DNA from: Clostridiales bacterium
GTDB taxonomy: Bacteria > Bacillota > Desulfotomaculia > Desulfotomaculales > VENG01
Direction of reading: 5' to 3'
Length of the DNA: 64,000 nt
Assembly (NCBI GenBank): GCA_016278505.1
Contig: JADQBQ010000033.1
Span: forward strand, 45,960-109,959
Made by a program: the position numbers and the translations under genes. The notes under the pieces were generated by a model. The model was not told where the DNA came from. It ran no database searches and worked only from the letters and a program-made list of their open reading frames with translations. Below, piece after piece: positions 1 to 8,749 of the stretch. Numbering within the stretch: position 1 is the stretch's first letter; each line of letters starts with the position of its first letter.

Positions 1-737
1 CAGTAGGTGTGTCGCAGCTATTGGGTATGCAGATGGAATTAGCGGAGCTGGACCGGCAGGTACAGCTGGTTACCAAGGCGGAACTGGACGCCTTACACGC
101 CCAGATAAACCCACACTTCCTCTTTAACACTTTAAATACTATTATTATGTTTAGTCGCACTAATCCTGAAACGGCACGCCGGCTATTGATTCGGCTGGCT
201 TCCTTTTTCCGGCATGCGTTAAAGCGACACGGACATTTTAATAGCTTACGGGAAGAAATAGAATACTTAAATACTTACCTGGTACTGGAAAGGGCCCGTT
301 TCCGCGAAAAGCTGCGGGTGGTGCGTGACATAAATGATGAACTTCTGGAATACCAGGTGCCGGTGCTTACTATTCAGCCACTGGTAGAAAATGCCATTAA
401 GCACGGTATCTTACCCAAGCCCGAACAGGGCACTGTTCAAGTGACAGCCCGCAAGATTGACAGTGAAATGGTGATCATTATTCGAGATGACGGCGTGGGC
501 ATTGAAGATGATAGGATAAATGATGTGCTTCGGCCGGGCTATGGTTCAGGTAACGGGGTAGGACTCAGTAATGTGCATGAAAGGCTTAAAGTCCTTTTCG
601 GTGAGGACTACGGCTTGCGTATTGTGAGCGTGCCTGGTGAGGGCACTTCAATATATGTAAGAGTACCACTACTGCATGGAACTGCCGAGAAGGAGGGGAA
701 GGAACGTGAAACTCAAAGCGCTAATAGTGGACGATGA
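1..737 (+). CDS. LytS-type sensor histidine kinase, C-terminal part (5' end outside window)
   Basis: The open frame runs in from the left edge with no stop before a GTG at 9, so the gene is probably cut by the window. What remains is the kinase core of a LytS/YehU-type sensor. The phospho-acceptor motif (QINPHFLFNTLN, His about 36 counted from the GTG) is followed by an N-box (PLVENAIKHGI) and G-boxes (RDDGVGI, GVGLSNVHERL). Full LytS proteins are about 560-590 residues with N-terminal membrane and GAF domains, which would lie upstream. The end overlaps the start of the next gene by about 30 bases, and that gene encodes a LytTR response regulator, so the two form a two-component system. The family commonly senses envelope state or small carboxylates; the ligand here is unknown. 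Confidence 0.9.
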   Translation, partial: VGVSQLLGMQMELAELDRQVQLVTKAELDALHAQINPHFLFNTLNTIIMFSRTNPETARRLLIRLASFFRHALKRHGHFNSLREEIEYLNTYLVLERARFREKLRVVRDINDELLEYQVPVLTIQPLVENAIKHGILPKPEQGTVQVTARKIDSEMVIIIRDDGVGIEDDRINDVLRPGYGSGNGVGLSNVHERLKVLFGEDYGLRIVSVPGEGTSIYVRVPLLHGTAEKEGKERETQSANSGR

Positions 738-1485
738 ATACCCGGCCCGGCAGGAGCTGCGTTATGCTCTGGATGGTTTTGATAATGTGGAGATAGTTGG
801 AGAGGCTACCAATGCCCAGGAGGCGTTGGCTTTAATAAAGGCTCTGGATTACCACGTTTTGTTTCTGGATATATCTATGCCGGGTATAAGCGGCCTGGAG
901 CTAGGCGCTACCATACAAGAGATGCAAAACCAGCCCAGCATTATTTTTGTTACCGCCTTTGATGAATACGCGGTACAGGCCTTTGAGGTTAACGCTGTGG
1001 ATTATGTGCTAAAACCGGTGGAGCCCGGTAGGCTAAAAAAGGCTGTTGATAAGGTAGTTAAATCATATCAGGAAACAGTGGCCGGTTTGGATGTTCCGGA
1101 GACAAGCAAAAACGGTAATAATAAAAATAAAACTGATCCTAATCAGATTAAAATTGATCGCCTGCCTGCAGAAAAATTGGGTAAAACAGTTCTTGTATCT
1201 GAATCAGATATATTTTATGCCTTTACTGAACAGGATTATATATATGTAAAAACTTTTGAGGACAAACTGCTTACACGGTTTACGCTAAAGGATCTGGAAG
1301 CGCGGCTTGATTCCACCATGTTTTTCCGAACGCATCGCTGTTACTTAGTTAATTTGCATAAAGTAAAGGAGATTGTTCCTTTCTTTAATGGAACTTATAA
1401 TTTAGTGGTAGAAGATAAGAATCACAGCGAGGTGCCGGTTAGCCGGGCCCAAGCCAAAAAGCTCCGCAAGATATTAGGATTCTGA
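706..1485 (+). CDS. LytTR-family response regulator
   Basis: Receiver domain at the N-terminus (VDDE acidic patch at residues 8-11, phospho-acceptor Asp55 in FLDISMPG, conserved Lys in VLKPVEP) joined by a linker to a C-terminal LytTR DNA-binding domain (about 165-260, with FFRTHRCYLVNL and VPVSRAQAKKLR). The GTG at 706 is preferred because AGGAGGGGAA lies just upstream; the longer frame from 676 would add residues without homology. It overlaps the sensor kinase gene and is its likely partner. LytTR proteins bind direct repeats upstream of targets; the target is not evident here. A strong hairpin terminator follows the stop directly. Confidence 0.93.
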   Translation: MKLKALIVDDEYPARQELRYALDGFDNVEIVGEATNAQEALALIKALDYHVLFLDISMPGISGLELGATIQEMQNQPSIIFVTAFDEYAVQAFEVNAVDYVLKPVEPGRLKKAVDKVVKSYQETVAGLDVPETSKNGNNKNKTDPNQIKIDRLPAEKLGKTVLVSESDIFYAFTEQDYIYVKTFEDKLLTRFTLKDLEARLDSTMFFRTHRCYLVNLHKVKEIVPFFNGTYNLVVEDKNHSEVPVSRAQAKKLRKILGF

Positions 1486-1512
1486 AGCCCTTCCTTAAGG
1501 AAGGGCTTTTTG
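1486..1512 (+). terminator. Rho-independent terminator after the LytTR regulator
   Basis: AGCCCTTCCTT/AAGGAAGGGCT inverted repeat immediately after the TGA, followed by TTTTTGG. Confidence 0.85.
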
Positions 1513-1605
1513 GTGTATAAGGGTATAAGTGTAAGTTAAAACTACTAATAAGTTCCAGTGAATCATTAACTAATATTACCTAAAGATTTTTTGTAGGAGG
1601 TTTTT

Positions 1606-1959
1606 ATGAAGGCAGTTTGGGATATGCTCAGCGACCAGAAAATATGGGCTTTGTTGGGCGACGTGGAGCGGGAAATTGACACCGATGTAACCAGGTTGAT
1701 GCTAATTGAACTGTTTAGCCGTCTTAAAGTGGTGGAAGAAGAAAACCTCGCCCTCAGGATATTGCTCTTGGAAGAGGGTACGGTCGATGAGGAATTATAT
1801 AAGGTAACCCGGGATGCTGTGCGCGAGTTCATGCTCAGGAAAGACAATGAAAAGGCAAGAGAAACCAGCTTTTTTGCTACCTCTGGTATCCCCTTTCCAC
1901 AGTGGGTTAACTTTAAGCTGCACGGCACCTTCGATACAAATGCAGAAGCGGAACACTAA
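1606..1959 (+). CDS. Conserved-looking small protein of unknown function
   Basis: A 117-residue protein with a strong ribosome site (AGGAGG, seven bases before ATG). The N-terminal two thirds is acidic, Leu/Glu-rich and likely helical (about residues 12-80); the C-terminus ends in a less ordered stretch around FATSGIPFPQW. No signal peptide, membrane segment or catalytic motif is visible and I do not recognise the family. It stands alone between two terminator-like structures. Confidence 0.6.
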   Translation: MKAVWDMLSDQKIWALLGDVEREIDTDVTRLMLIELFSRLKVVEEENLALRILLLEEGTVDEELYKVTRDAVREFMLRKDNEKARETSFFATSGIPFPQWVNFKLHGTFDTNAEAEH

Positions 1960-1962
1960 CAC

Positions 1963-2005
1963 AATAAGTTAACGAAAGGTGCCTGGCACCTTTCGTTAAC
2001 TTATT
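1963..2005. repeat. Perfect 21-bp palindrome with GGTGCC/GGCACC core
   Basis: Left arm 1963-1983 and right arm 1985-2005 are exact reverse complements with a single-base loop. The AAAGGTGCC-T-GGCACCTTT core resembles short palindromic units seen near REP-associated transposases in other genomes; that link is inference. Confidence 0.75.
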
Positions 2006-2009
2006 TGCG

Positions 2010-2062
2010 ACCTGCCAATCACCAATCACCAACCACCCAAACGGCAGGTTTTTTCTTTTTGG
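2010..2062 (+). terminator. Long-loop terminator upstream of acpS
   Basis: ACCTGCC (2010-2016) pairs with GGCAGGT (2043-2049), followed by TTTTTCTTTTT. The 26-base loop carries near-tandem AATCACC units. Confidence 0.55.
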
Positions 2063-2090
2063 CGTTGAAATCTGAACCGGGGTGTATTTT

Positions 2091-2483
2091 ATGATAGCTG
2101 GTATAGGTACAGACATAGTAAGCATAGAACGTATAGAAAAGGCCGCGGCACGCCTGGGAGAGCGATTTCTGGAACGGCTTTTTACCCGGGATGAACGCGG
2201 GTACTGTGAAGGTAGAAAACAGTGCTGGCAGTGTTACGCCGCCAGGTTTGCAGCTAAAGAGGCGGTTTTAAAGGCCATGGGAACGGGCCTTGCCGGGTGC
2301 TGCTGGACCGATGTGGAAGTGGTCAATGACTCTGCAGGAAGGCCGCAAATAAGGCTTTCCGGCCAGGCGGGACGCCTGGCCCGGGAAAAGGGGATGGGGC
2401 AAATTTTGATTAGCTTGTCCCATGAAAAGGATAAGGCCCTGGCCTTTGCGGTGGCGGTTGCCGGGGAGGATAAAAGTTTGTGA
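2091..2483 (+). CDS. acpS: Holo-[acyl-carrier-protein] synthase
   Basis: A 130-residue protein of normal length for the family, which transfers 4'-phosphopantetheine from CoA to acyl carrier protein. The N-terminal GIGTDIVSIERI holds the metal-binding Asp8, and ARFAAKEAVLKAMGTG supplies the second conserved Glu/Lys motif. ATG at 2091 follows GGGGTG at a normal distance; an in-frame GTG nine bases earlier lies inside that ribosome site. In many Firmicutes acpS sits beside nnr and alr, as it does here, although a 690-bp repeat block now separates them. Confidence 0.95.
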   Translation: MIAGIGTDIVSIERIEKAAARLGERFLERLFTRDERGYCEGRKQCWQCYAARFAAKEAVLKAMGTGLAGCCWTDVEVVNDSAGRPQIRLSGQAGRLAREKGMGQILISLSHEKDKALAFAVAVAGEDKSL

Positions 2484-3130
2484 CGGGATTTGTGAATGTA
2501 TTTCTCTGGGGTTATTTTTTTGACGGGATTTACGGGATAAGCGGGATTAAAGGCTTTGCATGTCTTGCTTTGGGGACAACAATAGTTCTTTGACAGGATT
2601 AACAGGATTAAAACAGGATTTTAAAATTCACGGGTATGAAATTTTATGGATTTAATAAAGTGCTTGGGGGTTTATTAAGTTTTCGCATGGTTTTTTATAG
2701 AAAAACAGATGAAATAATATATAAAATACGGGATTAAAGATTTTGCATGTCCTGCTTTGGGGACAATAATAATTCTTTTGACGGGATTGACGGGATAAGC
2801 GGGATTTAAGGCTTTGCATGTCCTGCTTTGGGGTCAAAATTAATTCTTTGACAGGATTACAGGATAAACAGGATTTTTAGCTTTTCTTGTTTTCCTTTAT
2901 ATTCCTTTTTATATAATATTCATTAGAATTAATTTGTCTTGGCGGTTTTGTTTTATTTTTAATAATTCACATTAACTCTTTTAAGCTTAACTTATAACCT
3001 GATATTTAATCAATATTTTTTAATCCCTTATCCTGCTAATCCTGTAATCCTGTCTAATATGTTTGCCTTTTCCTTTCTCTTTGGTTTTAATCTCTATCCC
3101 ATAAATCCCGTTAATCCCGTCAAAAAAGGT
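2484..3130. repeat. GGGAT/GGATT array block (left copy of inverted pair)
   Basis: No gene. Clusters of 9-bp-spaced units (TGACGGGATTAACGGGAT and GACAGGATTAACAGGATT types) alternate with the motif TTTGCATGTC-TGCTTTGGGG at about 2557, 2743 and 2813. From about 2870 to 3130 the block carries a core containing GGCGGTTTTGTTTTA and then reverse-oriented units (AATCCTGT, AATCCCGT). This whole block reappears as its reverse complement at about 5865-6390 and, in part, at 18970-19365. Confidence 0.9.
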
Positions 3131-3172
3131 CTTTTCTTTATCTTCTGATTTTCTTATTTGGAGGTGTGTTTT

Positions 3173-4723
3173 GTGCGGGTGGTAACGGCAGCGGAGATGC
3201 GTGAGATAGATAGAACTGCCATTGAGGACTATGGTATTCCCGGTGTAGTTTTGATGGAGAACGCCGGGCGGCAGGTGGTCAATGCAGTGGTTGATATGCT
3301 CGGAAATGTTAACGATAAAATAATCCTTGTTATAGCCGGAAAGGGCAATAACGGGGGGGACGGGTTTGTGGTGGCCCGTCACCTTAAAAATATGGGTGCA
3401 GAAGTGTTTGTCCATCTTCTGGCGGATGTATCTCAAATAAAAGATGATGCTAAAATAAATCTGGATGTATGGCTAAAAATGGGCGGGAAGGTTACCAATC
3501 CGCTTAATGAAGGAAAGGAATTGTTGGATACGCAGTTAGCTCGCTCCCATGTAGTTGTCGATGCCCTTTATGGTACAGGTTTTAAGGGGAGTATGCGGGA
3601 AAATGTTGTCCCGGTGGTGGAAGCTTTGAATTCCTGCCCGGCGCCGGTTATTGCGGTAGACATCCCGTCTGGGCTTGAGGCTGATACCGGCCTGGTGCAG
3701 GGCCCCTGCATTAAGGCGTCGGAGACAGTAACCTTCGGGTTGCCCAAAACCGGGCTGGTTACAGGATTGGGCCCGGAATATTGTGGCCGGCTGCATGTAG
3801 CCGATATTTCTATTCCGCATGTGGTAACCAGGGGTGGAAAGACAGAACTGGTAACCGGTGAGAAAGTGCAGCAGCTTTTACCAAGCCGCACGGCTTGTGC
3901 CCACAAGGGAGACTTCGGCCATGCCATGGTAGTGGGAGGTTCGCCGGGAATGAGCGGGGCCGTATGCCTGGCCGCTCGGGCTTGCGTCAGAAGCGGGGCC
4001 GGTCTGGTAACTGCCGCCGTTCCCTGGGGCCTGCACCCGGTGGTAGAAATCAAACTGACGGAAATTATGACCATGCCGCTGCCGGAAAACGTGGATGGGT
4101 TTTTATCTGAGCAGGCTCTGGAGGTCATTAGCGAGCTGTTGGAAAAAATGGATGTGTTGGCCATAGGGCCGGGACTGGGAACTTACCAGGAGACAGTTAA
4201 GTTAGTGGGAGAAGTGTTGAAAATCGCAAAGGTTCCTTGTGTTATTGATGCCGACGGTATAAATGCTGTGGCACAATCGGGGTTTAGCCTGCTGGAAATG
4301 CAGGCCGGTGCGGTGCTCACACCTCATCCCGGCGAAATGGCCCGCCTTATGGGATGCACTGTGGCGGAAGTGCAGGCAGATAGGCTGGGCATTGCCCGCC
4401 GGGCAGCCGCCGAGTCAGGTGCCGTGGTGGTGCTCAAGGGGGCCGGAACCATCGTGGCGCTGCCCGGTGGTAGGGCCTATATTAATAATACGGGCAACCC
4501 GGGTATGGCCTCCGGGGGTGCAGGTGATGTGCTCACCGGTATCATCGCCGGTTTGCTGGCTCAGGGTCTCTCAGCTGAAAATGCTGCCGTGGCCGGAGTC
4601 TATTTGCACGGCCTGGCCGGAGATAAGGCCGCCGGCGAAAAGGGAAAAGCCGGTATCCTGGCCGGGGATGTGACGGAAGTTCTACCCGAGTGTATAAAAG
4701 ATACAAAGGGGGAGCCGGTGTGA
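3173..4723 (+). CDS. nnr: Bifunctional NAD(P)H-hydrate epimerase / ADP-dependent dehydratase
   Basis: Repairs hydrated NADH and NADPH. The N-terminal YjeF_N epimerase domain (about 1-215) contains VLMENAGRQV and the glycine-rich GKGNNGGDGFVVARHL. The C-terminal YjeF_C kinase-fold dehydratase domain (about 225-516) contains VVGGSPGMSGA, IGPGLG, LTPHPGEMARL and GMASGGAGDVLTGI, the last holding the catalytic Asp. The GTG at 3173 is chosen because GGAGGTG lies seven bases upstream; the frame opens earlier at 3158 inside that site. The stop overlaps the alr start (GTGTGA), so the two are translationally coupled. The 516-residue length is typical for the fused enzyme. Confidence 0.95.
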   Translation: MRVVTAAEMREIDRTAIEDYGIPGVVLMENAGRQVVNAVVDMLGNVNDKIILVIAGKGNNGGDGFVVARHLKNMGAEVFVHLLADVSQIKDDAKINLDVWLKMGGKVTNPLNEGKELLDTQLARSHVVVDALYGTGFKGSMRENVVPVVEALNSCPAPVIAVDIPSGLEADTGLVQGPCIKASETVTFGLPKTGLVTGLGPEYCGRLHVADISIPHVVTRGGKTELVTGEKVQQLLPSRTACAHKGDFGHAMVVGGSPGMSGAVCLAARACVRSGAGLVTAAVPWGLHPVVEIKLTEIMTMPLPENVDGFLSEQALEVISELLEKMDVLAIGPGLGTYQETVKLVGEVLKIAKVPCVIDADGINAVAQSGFSLLEMQAGAVLTPHPGEMARLMGCTVAEVQADRLGIARRAAAESGAVVVLKGAGTIVALPGGRAYINNTGNPGMASGGAGDVLTGIIAGLLAQGLSAENAAVAGVYLHGLAGDKAAGEKGKAGILAGDVTEVLPECIKDTKGEPV

Positions 4724-5844
4724 ATGGAGATTATCCCATGTGGGCTGAAATAAGCCTGGCCGCTCTGGCACACAATATAAGGGCCTTGAAGGATCTGGCA
4801 AAGCCGGGTACCAGGATGATGGCTGTGGTTAAGGCCAACGGCTACGGGCATGGTGCCCAAGAGGTGGCCCGGGTGGCGCTGGAAAACGGTGCCGAATGGC
4901 TGGCAGTGGCCAGGGCAGAAGAAGGAATTGAACTGCGCCAAAAGGGAATCCACGCTCCTATGCTCGTTTTCGGCCTGGTAACCGGTGCTATGATAAGTAG
5001 GGCGCTGGAGAACAAACTTGTATTATCAGTCTATAATGCGGCATCCGCCCGGGCGGTGGCAGATACGGCTCGGGCCTGCGGAATGCAGGCCCCTGTACAC
5101 TTAAAGGTTGATACGGGAATGGGACGCCTGGGGTATCTTTGGAATGAGGACGCATTCGGGGAAATAGTTGATATGCTGCGTATGCCGGGACTTGATGTGC
5201 AGGGCGTATATACCCATTTTGCTGCGGCGGATGCGGGGGACAAAACCTATACCCGGCACCAGTTACAAAGGTTCCGGGAGCTACTGCAGGCCCTTTCCGA
5301 GCGCGGATTTCATTTTTCACTGCGGCACGCAGCCAATAGTGCTGCTCTTATCGATATGCTCGAAGCGCACTTTGATCTGGTGCGGCCGGGTATATCCATC
5401 TACGGCCTTTACCCGTCCGAAGAGGTGGACCATGACCGCGTTTTGCTGCAGCCGGCAATGACCCTTAAGACCAGGGTAACCCAATTGAAAGAGGTGGACG
5501 CCGGGTTCAGTGTGAGCTACGGGTGTACTTACCACACCCCTGCTCCCACGGTTTTGGCCACACTGGCAGCGGGGTATGCTGATGGCTACAACAGGCTGCT
5601 TTCGTCAAAAGGGCAGGTGCTGGTAAACGGTGAGCGTGCTCCGGTGGTGGGACGCGTATGTATGGATCAGTGTGTGGTGGATGTAGGGCACATACCGGGG
5701 GTTAAAACTGGTGATGAAGTGGTGTTGATGGGATCACAGGGTGGTAAAACGATCAGCGCGGATGAAATTGCCGCCGTCATAGGCACTATTAATTATGAAG
5801 TGGTGACCATGGTCAGCGGCCGGGTGCCGCGGGTTTATGTATAG
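4720..5844 (+). CDS. alr: Alanine racemase
   Basis: PLP-dependent racemase giving D-alanine for peptidoglycan. The lysine that binds PLP lies in MAVVKANGYGHG, and the second catalytic residue (Tyr) in FSVSYGCTYHTP. VYTHFAAAD and VGRVCMDQCVVDV are also family motifs. The GTG at 4720 overlaps the nnr stop and follows AAAGGGGGAG. At 374 residues it is full length. A repeat block inverted relative to the one before nnr follows the stop. Confidence 0.96.
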   Translation: MNGDYPMWAEISLAALAHNIRALKDLAKPGTRMMAVVKANGYGHGAQEVARVALENGAEWLAVARAEEGIELRQKGIHAPMLVFGLVTGAMISRALENKLVLSVYNAASARAVADTARACGMQAPVHLKVDTGMGRLGYLWNEDAFGEIVDMLRMPGLDVQGVYTHFAAADAGDKTYTRHQLQRFRELLQALSERGFHFSLRHAANSAALIDMLEAHFDLVRPGISIYGLYPSEEVDHDRVLLQPAMTLKTRVTQLKEVDAGFSVSYGCTYHTPAPTVLATLAAGYADGYNRLLSSKGQVLVNGERAPVVGRVCMDQCVVDVGHIPGVKTGDEVVLMGSQGGKTISADEIAAVIGTINYEVVTMVSGRVPRVYV

Positions 5845-5864
5845 CATTTTAGGGTATTTCTTTT

Positions 5865-6390
5865 GGGTCAGTTTTTTTGACGGGATCAACGGGATTTTCG
5901 GGATAGAGATTAAAAACAAAGAGAAAAGAAAAGCAAACACATTAGACAGGATTACAGGATTTGCAGGATAAGGGATTAAAGATAGCAATTAAAATATCCA
6001 ATTGGTTATAAGAGTTAACTAAGAGTTAATGTCAATTATTAAAAATAAAACAAAACCGCCAGTACAAATTAATGCAAAAATATTGTATGCAAAGAAATAA
6101 TGAAGGAAACCGCAAAGCTAAAAATCCTGTTTTCTCCTGTTAATCCTGTCAAAGAATTAATATTGTCCCCAAAGCACGACATGCAAAGCCTTTATCTTTA
6201 ATCCCGCTTATCCCGTTAATCCCGTCAAAGAACTAAAAGACCCCAAAGAAATATCCCACAATGTCTTAATGTTTAAATCCTGTTTGATCCTGTAATCCTG
6301 TCAAAGAATAAAATGTTGTCCCCAAAGCATGACATGCAAAGTCTTTAATTCCCGCTTAATCCCCTTATCCCGTCTAAAAACTGACCCTTA
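5865..6390. repeat. GGGAT/GGATT array block (right copy, inverted relative to 2484-3130)
   Basis: No gene. Begins TTGACGGGATCAACGGGAT, then a core (about 5930-6110) with CCAATTGGTTATA, GTTAACTAAGAGTTA and AAAACAAAACCGCCA, then reversed units (AATCCTGTTAATCCTGTC, CCCCAAAGCA-GACATGCAAAG). Read in reverse complement, the order matches the block before nnr, so nnr-alr is bracketed by inverted repeats of roughly half a kilobase. Confidence 0.9.
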
Positions 6391-6401
6391 AGCTACGACA
6401 T

Positions 6402-7070
6402 TCAAGCTGCTTTTTCTTGGCCTGGTTTTGGGTCGATGGCCAACGCCTTGCGGGGGCAGCCGGCAACACAGGTGCCGCACTTTATGCAGTCATTGTCACC
6501 CATGACCCCCTCTTCCCTATAATCGTGGGGGGTGAGCTGCATGGGGCAAACCCTGGCACACTTGCCGCAATTGGAGCAATCCTCTGTGATATAAAGGGGC
6601 TTGCGACCATTGGATATCCAGTTGGCCACCGTGCCCATAGGGCAGATGTGGCACCAGGTGCGGGGATGTATAAACAGTGCTAATGTGATTCCTACTATGG
6701 TGGTTATTGTCAGTATCCTCACCAGGGCCATGCCCATGGCATCCGGGTTGCCCCAGGCAAAATAGAATTGTACTCCCATGGCAGTAAAAATAGCACCCAG
6801 CATGAAAATTCTCACAGCCTTGCTGCGGAAAAAGGCGGGTATTTCAATTTTGCGGCTTATTTTACTGAAAAACAAATCAAAAAACGACCCCCTGGGACAC
6901 ATCCAGTCACACCAGTTGCGACCGCGCCGAAATGCCAATCCCACTGCCCCTATCATGCATCCAAAAAGGAGCCATCCAGCTACCGGGTAAAATAATCCTG
7001 TAATGATAACAGCAGGAAGGCCCAGCCATGTGAACTTTTGTAAATGTTTTCTTTTTGCTGCTTGTTTCAT
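6402..7070 (-). CDS. NapH/YccM-like membrane 4Fe-4S protein
   Basis: A 222-residue polytopic membrane protein with four to five hydrophobic segments and two membrane-proximal motifs (CDWMCPRG and CHICPMG) typical of the NapH/NosR/CcoG electron-transfer group. Near the C-terminus are two ferredoxin-type motifs (CSNCGKCARVCP and CIKCGTCVAGCP), enough for two [4Fe-4S] clusters. It likely passes electrons from the quinone pool to an unknown partner. It stands alone on the minus strand, so the context does not reveal the partner. A RBS (AAGGAGG) precedes the ATG and an AT-rich promoter region lies beyond. Confidence 0.88.
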   Translation of the reverse strand: MKQAAKRKHLQKFTWLGLPAVIITGLFYPVAGWLLFGCMIGAVGLAFRRGRNWCDWMCPRGSFFDLFFSKISRKIEIPAFFRSKAVRIFMLGAIFTAMGVQFYFAWGNPDAMGMALVRILTITTIVGITLALFIHPRTWCHICPMGTVANWISNGRKPLYITEDCSNCGKCARVCPMQLTPHDYREEGVMGDNDCIKCGTCVAGCPRKALAIDPKPGQEKAA

Positions 7071-7317
7071 TGTAGATCCTCCTTACTTTTATATTTATAA
7101 TATATCTTAATATTACGATATTTATATTTAAAATATACTATGTATATGTACCTTTGTCAATGAGTTAGTGAAAATTTAAAATATTTTAGGAGTTGGCCTG
7201 CAGCTGACAGGAAGTGGTTCTTAAATCTTCACAGACTTGTACTTCCAAGCACTTGTTGGCTGTGATATAATGTTCAGTAAATAATTAGCTGCAGTATTAC
7301 TTAAAGGAGGTTTGCTG

Positions 7318-7641
7318 ATGGCCAGTCCGGGTGAAGTAAGGACAAATCTTCAAGAGTTAGGTCTTATGTTTGCTCGTTTTATTGTATTCGTGGGATCTTT
7401 TTTACTGGTAGGCTTTGTCGGCCTGATTATTAACCTTCCGGGTGCCATTGCCGGGTTACTTGGTGGCTTGACGGGATTTTTGTTAATTGTGGGAACTTCA
7501 ATGTTTGAAGTAAGGCCTACATCCTGCCCTAATTGTGGGCGCCAGGCGAAGGTTGTAAAAAACACAGGTTCTTTTGAATGCCCCCAGTGTGGACAGAGTA
7601 TGTATATTTATGACGGAAGCGTAAAAACAATAGAAGCGTAA
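7318..7641 (+). CDS. Small membrane protein with C-terminal zinc ribbon
   Basis: A 107-residue protein with two adjacent hydrophobic segments (about residues 18-65, split by NLPG) followed by two CPxCG knuckles (CPNCG and CPQCG), which suggest a zinc ribbon on the cytoplasmic side. ATG at 7318 has a strong AAAGGAGG site. A TATAAT box lies at about 7265-7270. Function unknown; similar small TM-zinc-ribbon proteins are common in clostridia. A terminator follows. Confidence 0.75.
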   Translation: MASPGEVRTNLQELGLMFARFIVFVGSFLLVGFVGLIINLPGAIAGLLGGLTGFLLIVGTSMFEVRPTSCPNCGRQAKVVKNTGSFECPQCGQSMYIYDGSVKTIEA

Positions 7642-7652
7642 ATAGAAGCGTG

Positions 7653-7678
7653 AAAAAAGCCGCATTGCGGCTTTTTTT
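7653..7678 (+). terminator. Rho-independent terminator
   Basis: AAAAAAGCCGCA pairs with TGCGGCTTTTTT and continues into a T run. Confidence 0.9.
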
Positions 7679-7807
7679 GCTTTATCTGAACAAGTTCACT
7701 ATGAACATGATTGTTACATTCCTTAAAGAAATTAAGAAAGAGGAAATCAATGGTATTTGGCAAATACTATCACCTAAAGGTTATTTTTTTCGGAGGAAAC
7801 CAATCAT

Positions 7808-8647
7808 ATGAAATATGCTGACTTACATATTCACTCCACGGCATCGGACGGTTCTTGGACGCCGGCAGAAGTGGTCCATGTGGCCAAGGAAAAGGGACTA
7901 AGCTGCATCGCCCTGGCGGACCACGATACAGTGGACGGAATTGGACAAGCCATAGAGGCCGGAAGGAAACTGGGGGTAGAGGTGATACCGGCACTGGAGT
8001 TTTCCACCCTTTATCGCAGCGGTGAGGTGCACATGCTGGGTTACTGTATTGACTGGCGTGACAACAATTTGCGGACAGAACTGAAAAAAGTTGCTGATGC
8101 CCGGCTCAACCGGGGGCAAGGTATGGTGGTTAAACTGCAGGAATTGGGAATAGACATAGACTGGGCAGAGGTGAAAGAGATTGCTGGGGAAGGTGCGGTG
8201 GGCCGGCCGCATATTGCCAAAGCGCTGATAGAAAAAGGGTATATCAAAACTATAGGGGAGGCTTTCACCGCGGAATACATAGGTAACGGCGGCAGGGCGT
8301 ATGTAGAGCGCTTCGAAATGTCCCCGGAGCGGGCAATACAACTGACCATGGATGCCGGCGGCGTACCGGTGCTGGCGCACCCCGGCTTTTATAAGAAGGA
8401 TTCCCGCCTGGAAAAGGAAGATATTATACACCTTGCGGAGCACGGGGTGCAGGGTATTGAGGTATGGCATACTAAACATTCAGAGGAAGATGCCCGATAT
8501 TACGAAGATATTGCCCGGGTGGCGGGCCTTTTACTGACAGGAGGGTCTGACTGCCACGGGGACAATGCAAATGAGGTATTGATGGGGCAAATTAAACTAC
8601 CGTACCGCTATGTGGAGCGCCTGCTGGCAACACTAAGGAAACGTTAG
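7808..8647 (+). CDS. PHP-domain phosphoesterase (YciV/TrpH-like)
   Basis: A 279-residue PHP-family metallophosphoesterase. The metal-binding motifs are in order: DLHIHSTASDG near the N-terminus, LADHDTVDG at about 40-48, LAHPGFY at about 193, and SDCHGDN near the C-terminus. Characterised relatives (YciV, RNase AM, TrpH) hydrolyse 3',5'-nucleoside bisphosphates or trim RNA 5' ends. The exact substrate here is inference. GGAGG precedes the ATG. Confidence 0.9.
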   Translation: MKYADLHIHSTASDGSWTPAEVVHVAKEKGLSCIALADHDTVDGIGQAIEAGRKLGVEVIPALEFSTLYRSGEVHMLGYCIDWRDNNLRTELKKVADARLNRGQGMVVKLQELGIDIDWAEVKEIAGEGAVGRPHIAKALIEKGYIKTIGEAFTAEYIGNGGRAYVERFEMSPERAIQLTMDAGGVPVLAHPGFYKKDSRLEKEDIIHLAEHGVQGIEVWHTKHSEEDARYYEDIARVAGLLLTGGSDCHGDNANEVLMGQIKLPYRYVERLLATLRKR

Positions 8648-8749
8648 GATAATTCTTACCACAGCTTTGATTGGAAAAGTTGCAAAAGCTCTGATGGAAC
8701 ACTTAATCTTTTCGACTAATTAAAAGCGATAAAGCCAATAATATAAATC

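Noticed and set aside
2484..2880. Regularly spaced GGATT/GGGAT units as a possible CRISPR array
   Set aside because: The units are about 9 bp apart, imperfect, and the sequences between them are repeats themselves. There are no 25-40-bp unique spacers and no cas genes in the window.
7898..8479. Minus-strand frame opposite the PHP gene
   Set aside because: Antisense shadow of a well-supported gene; no domain content or ribosome site.
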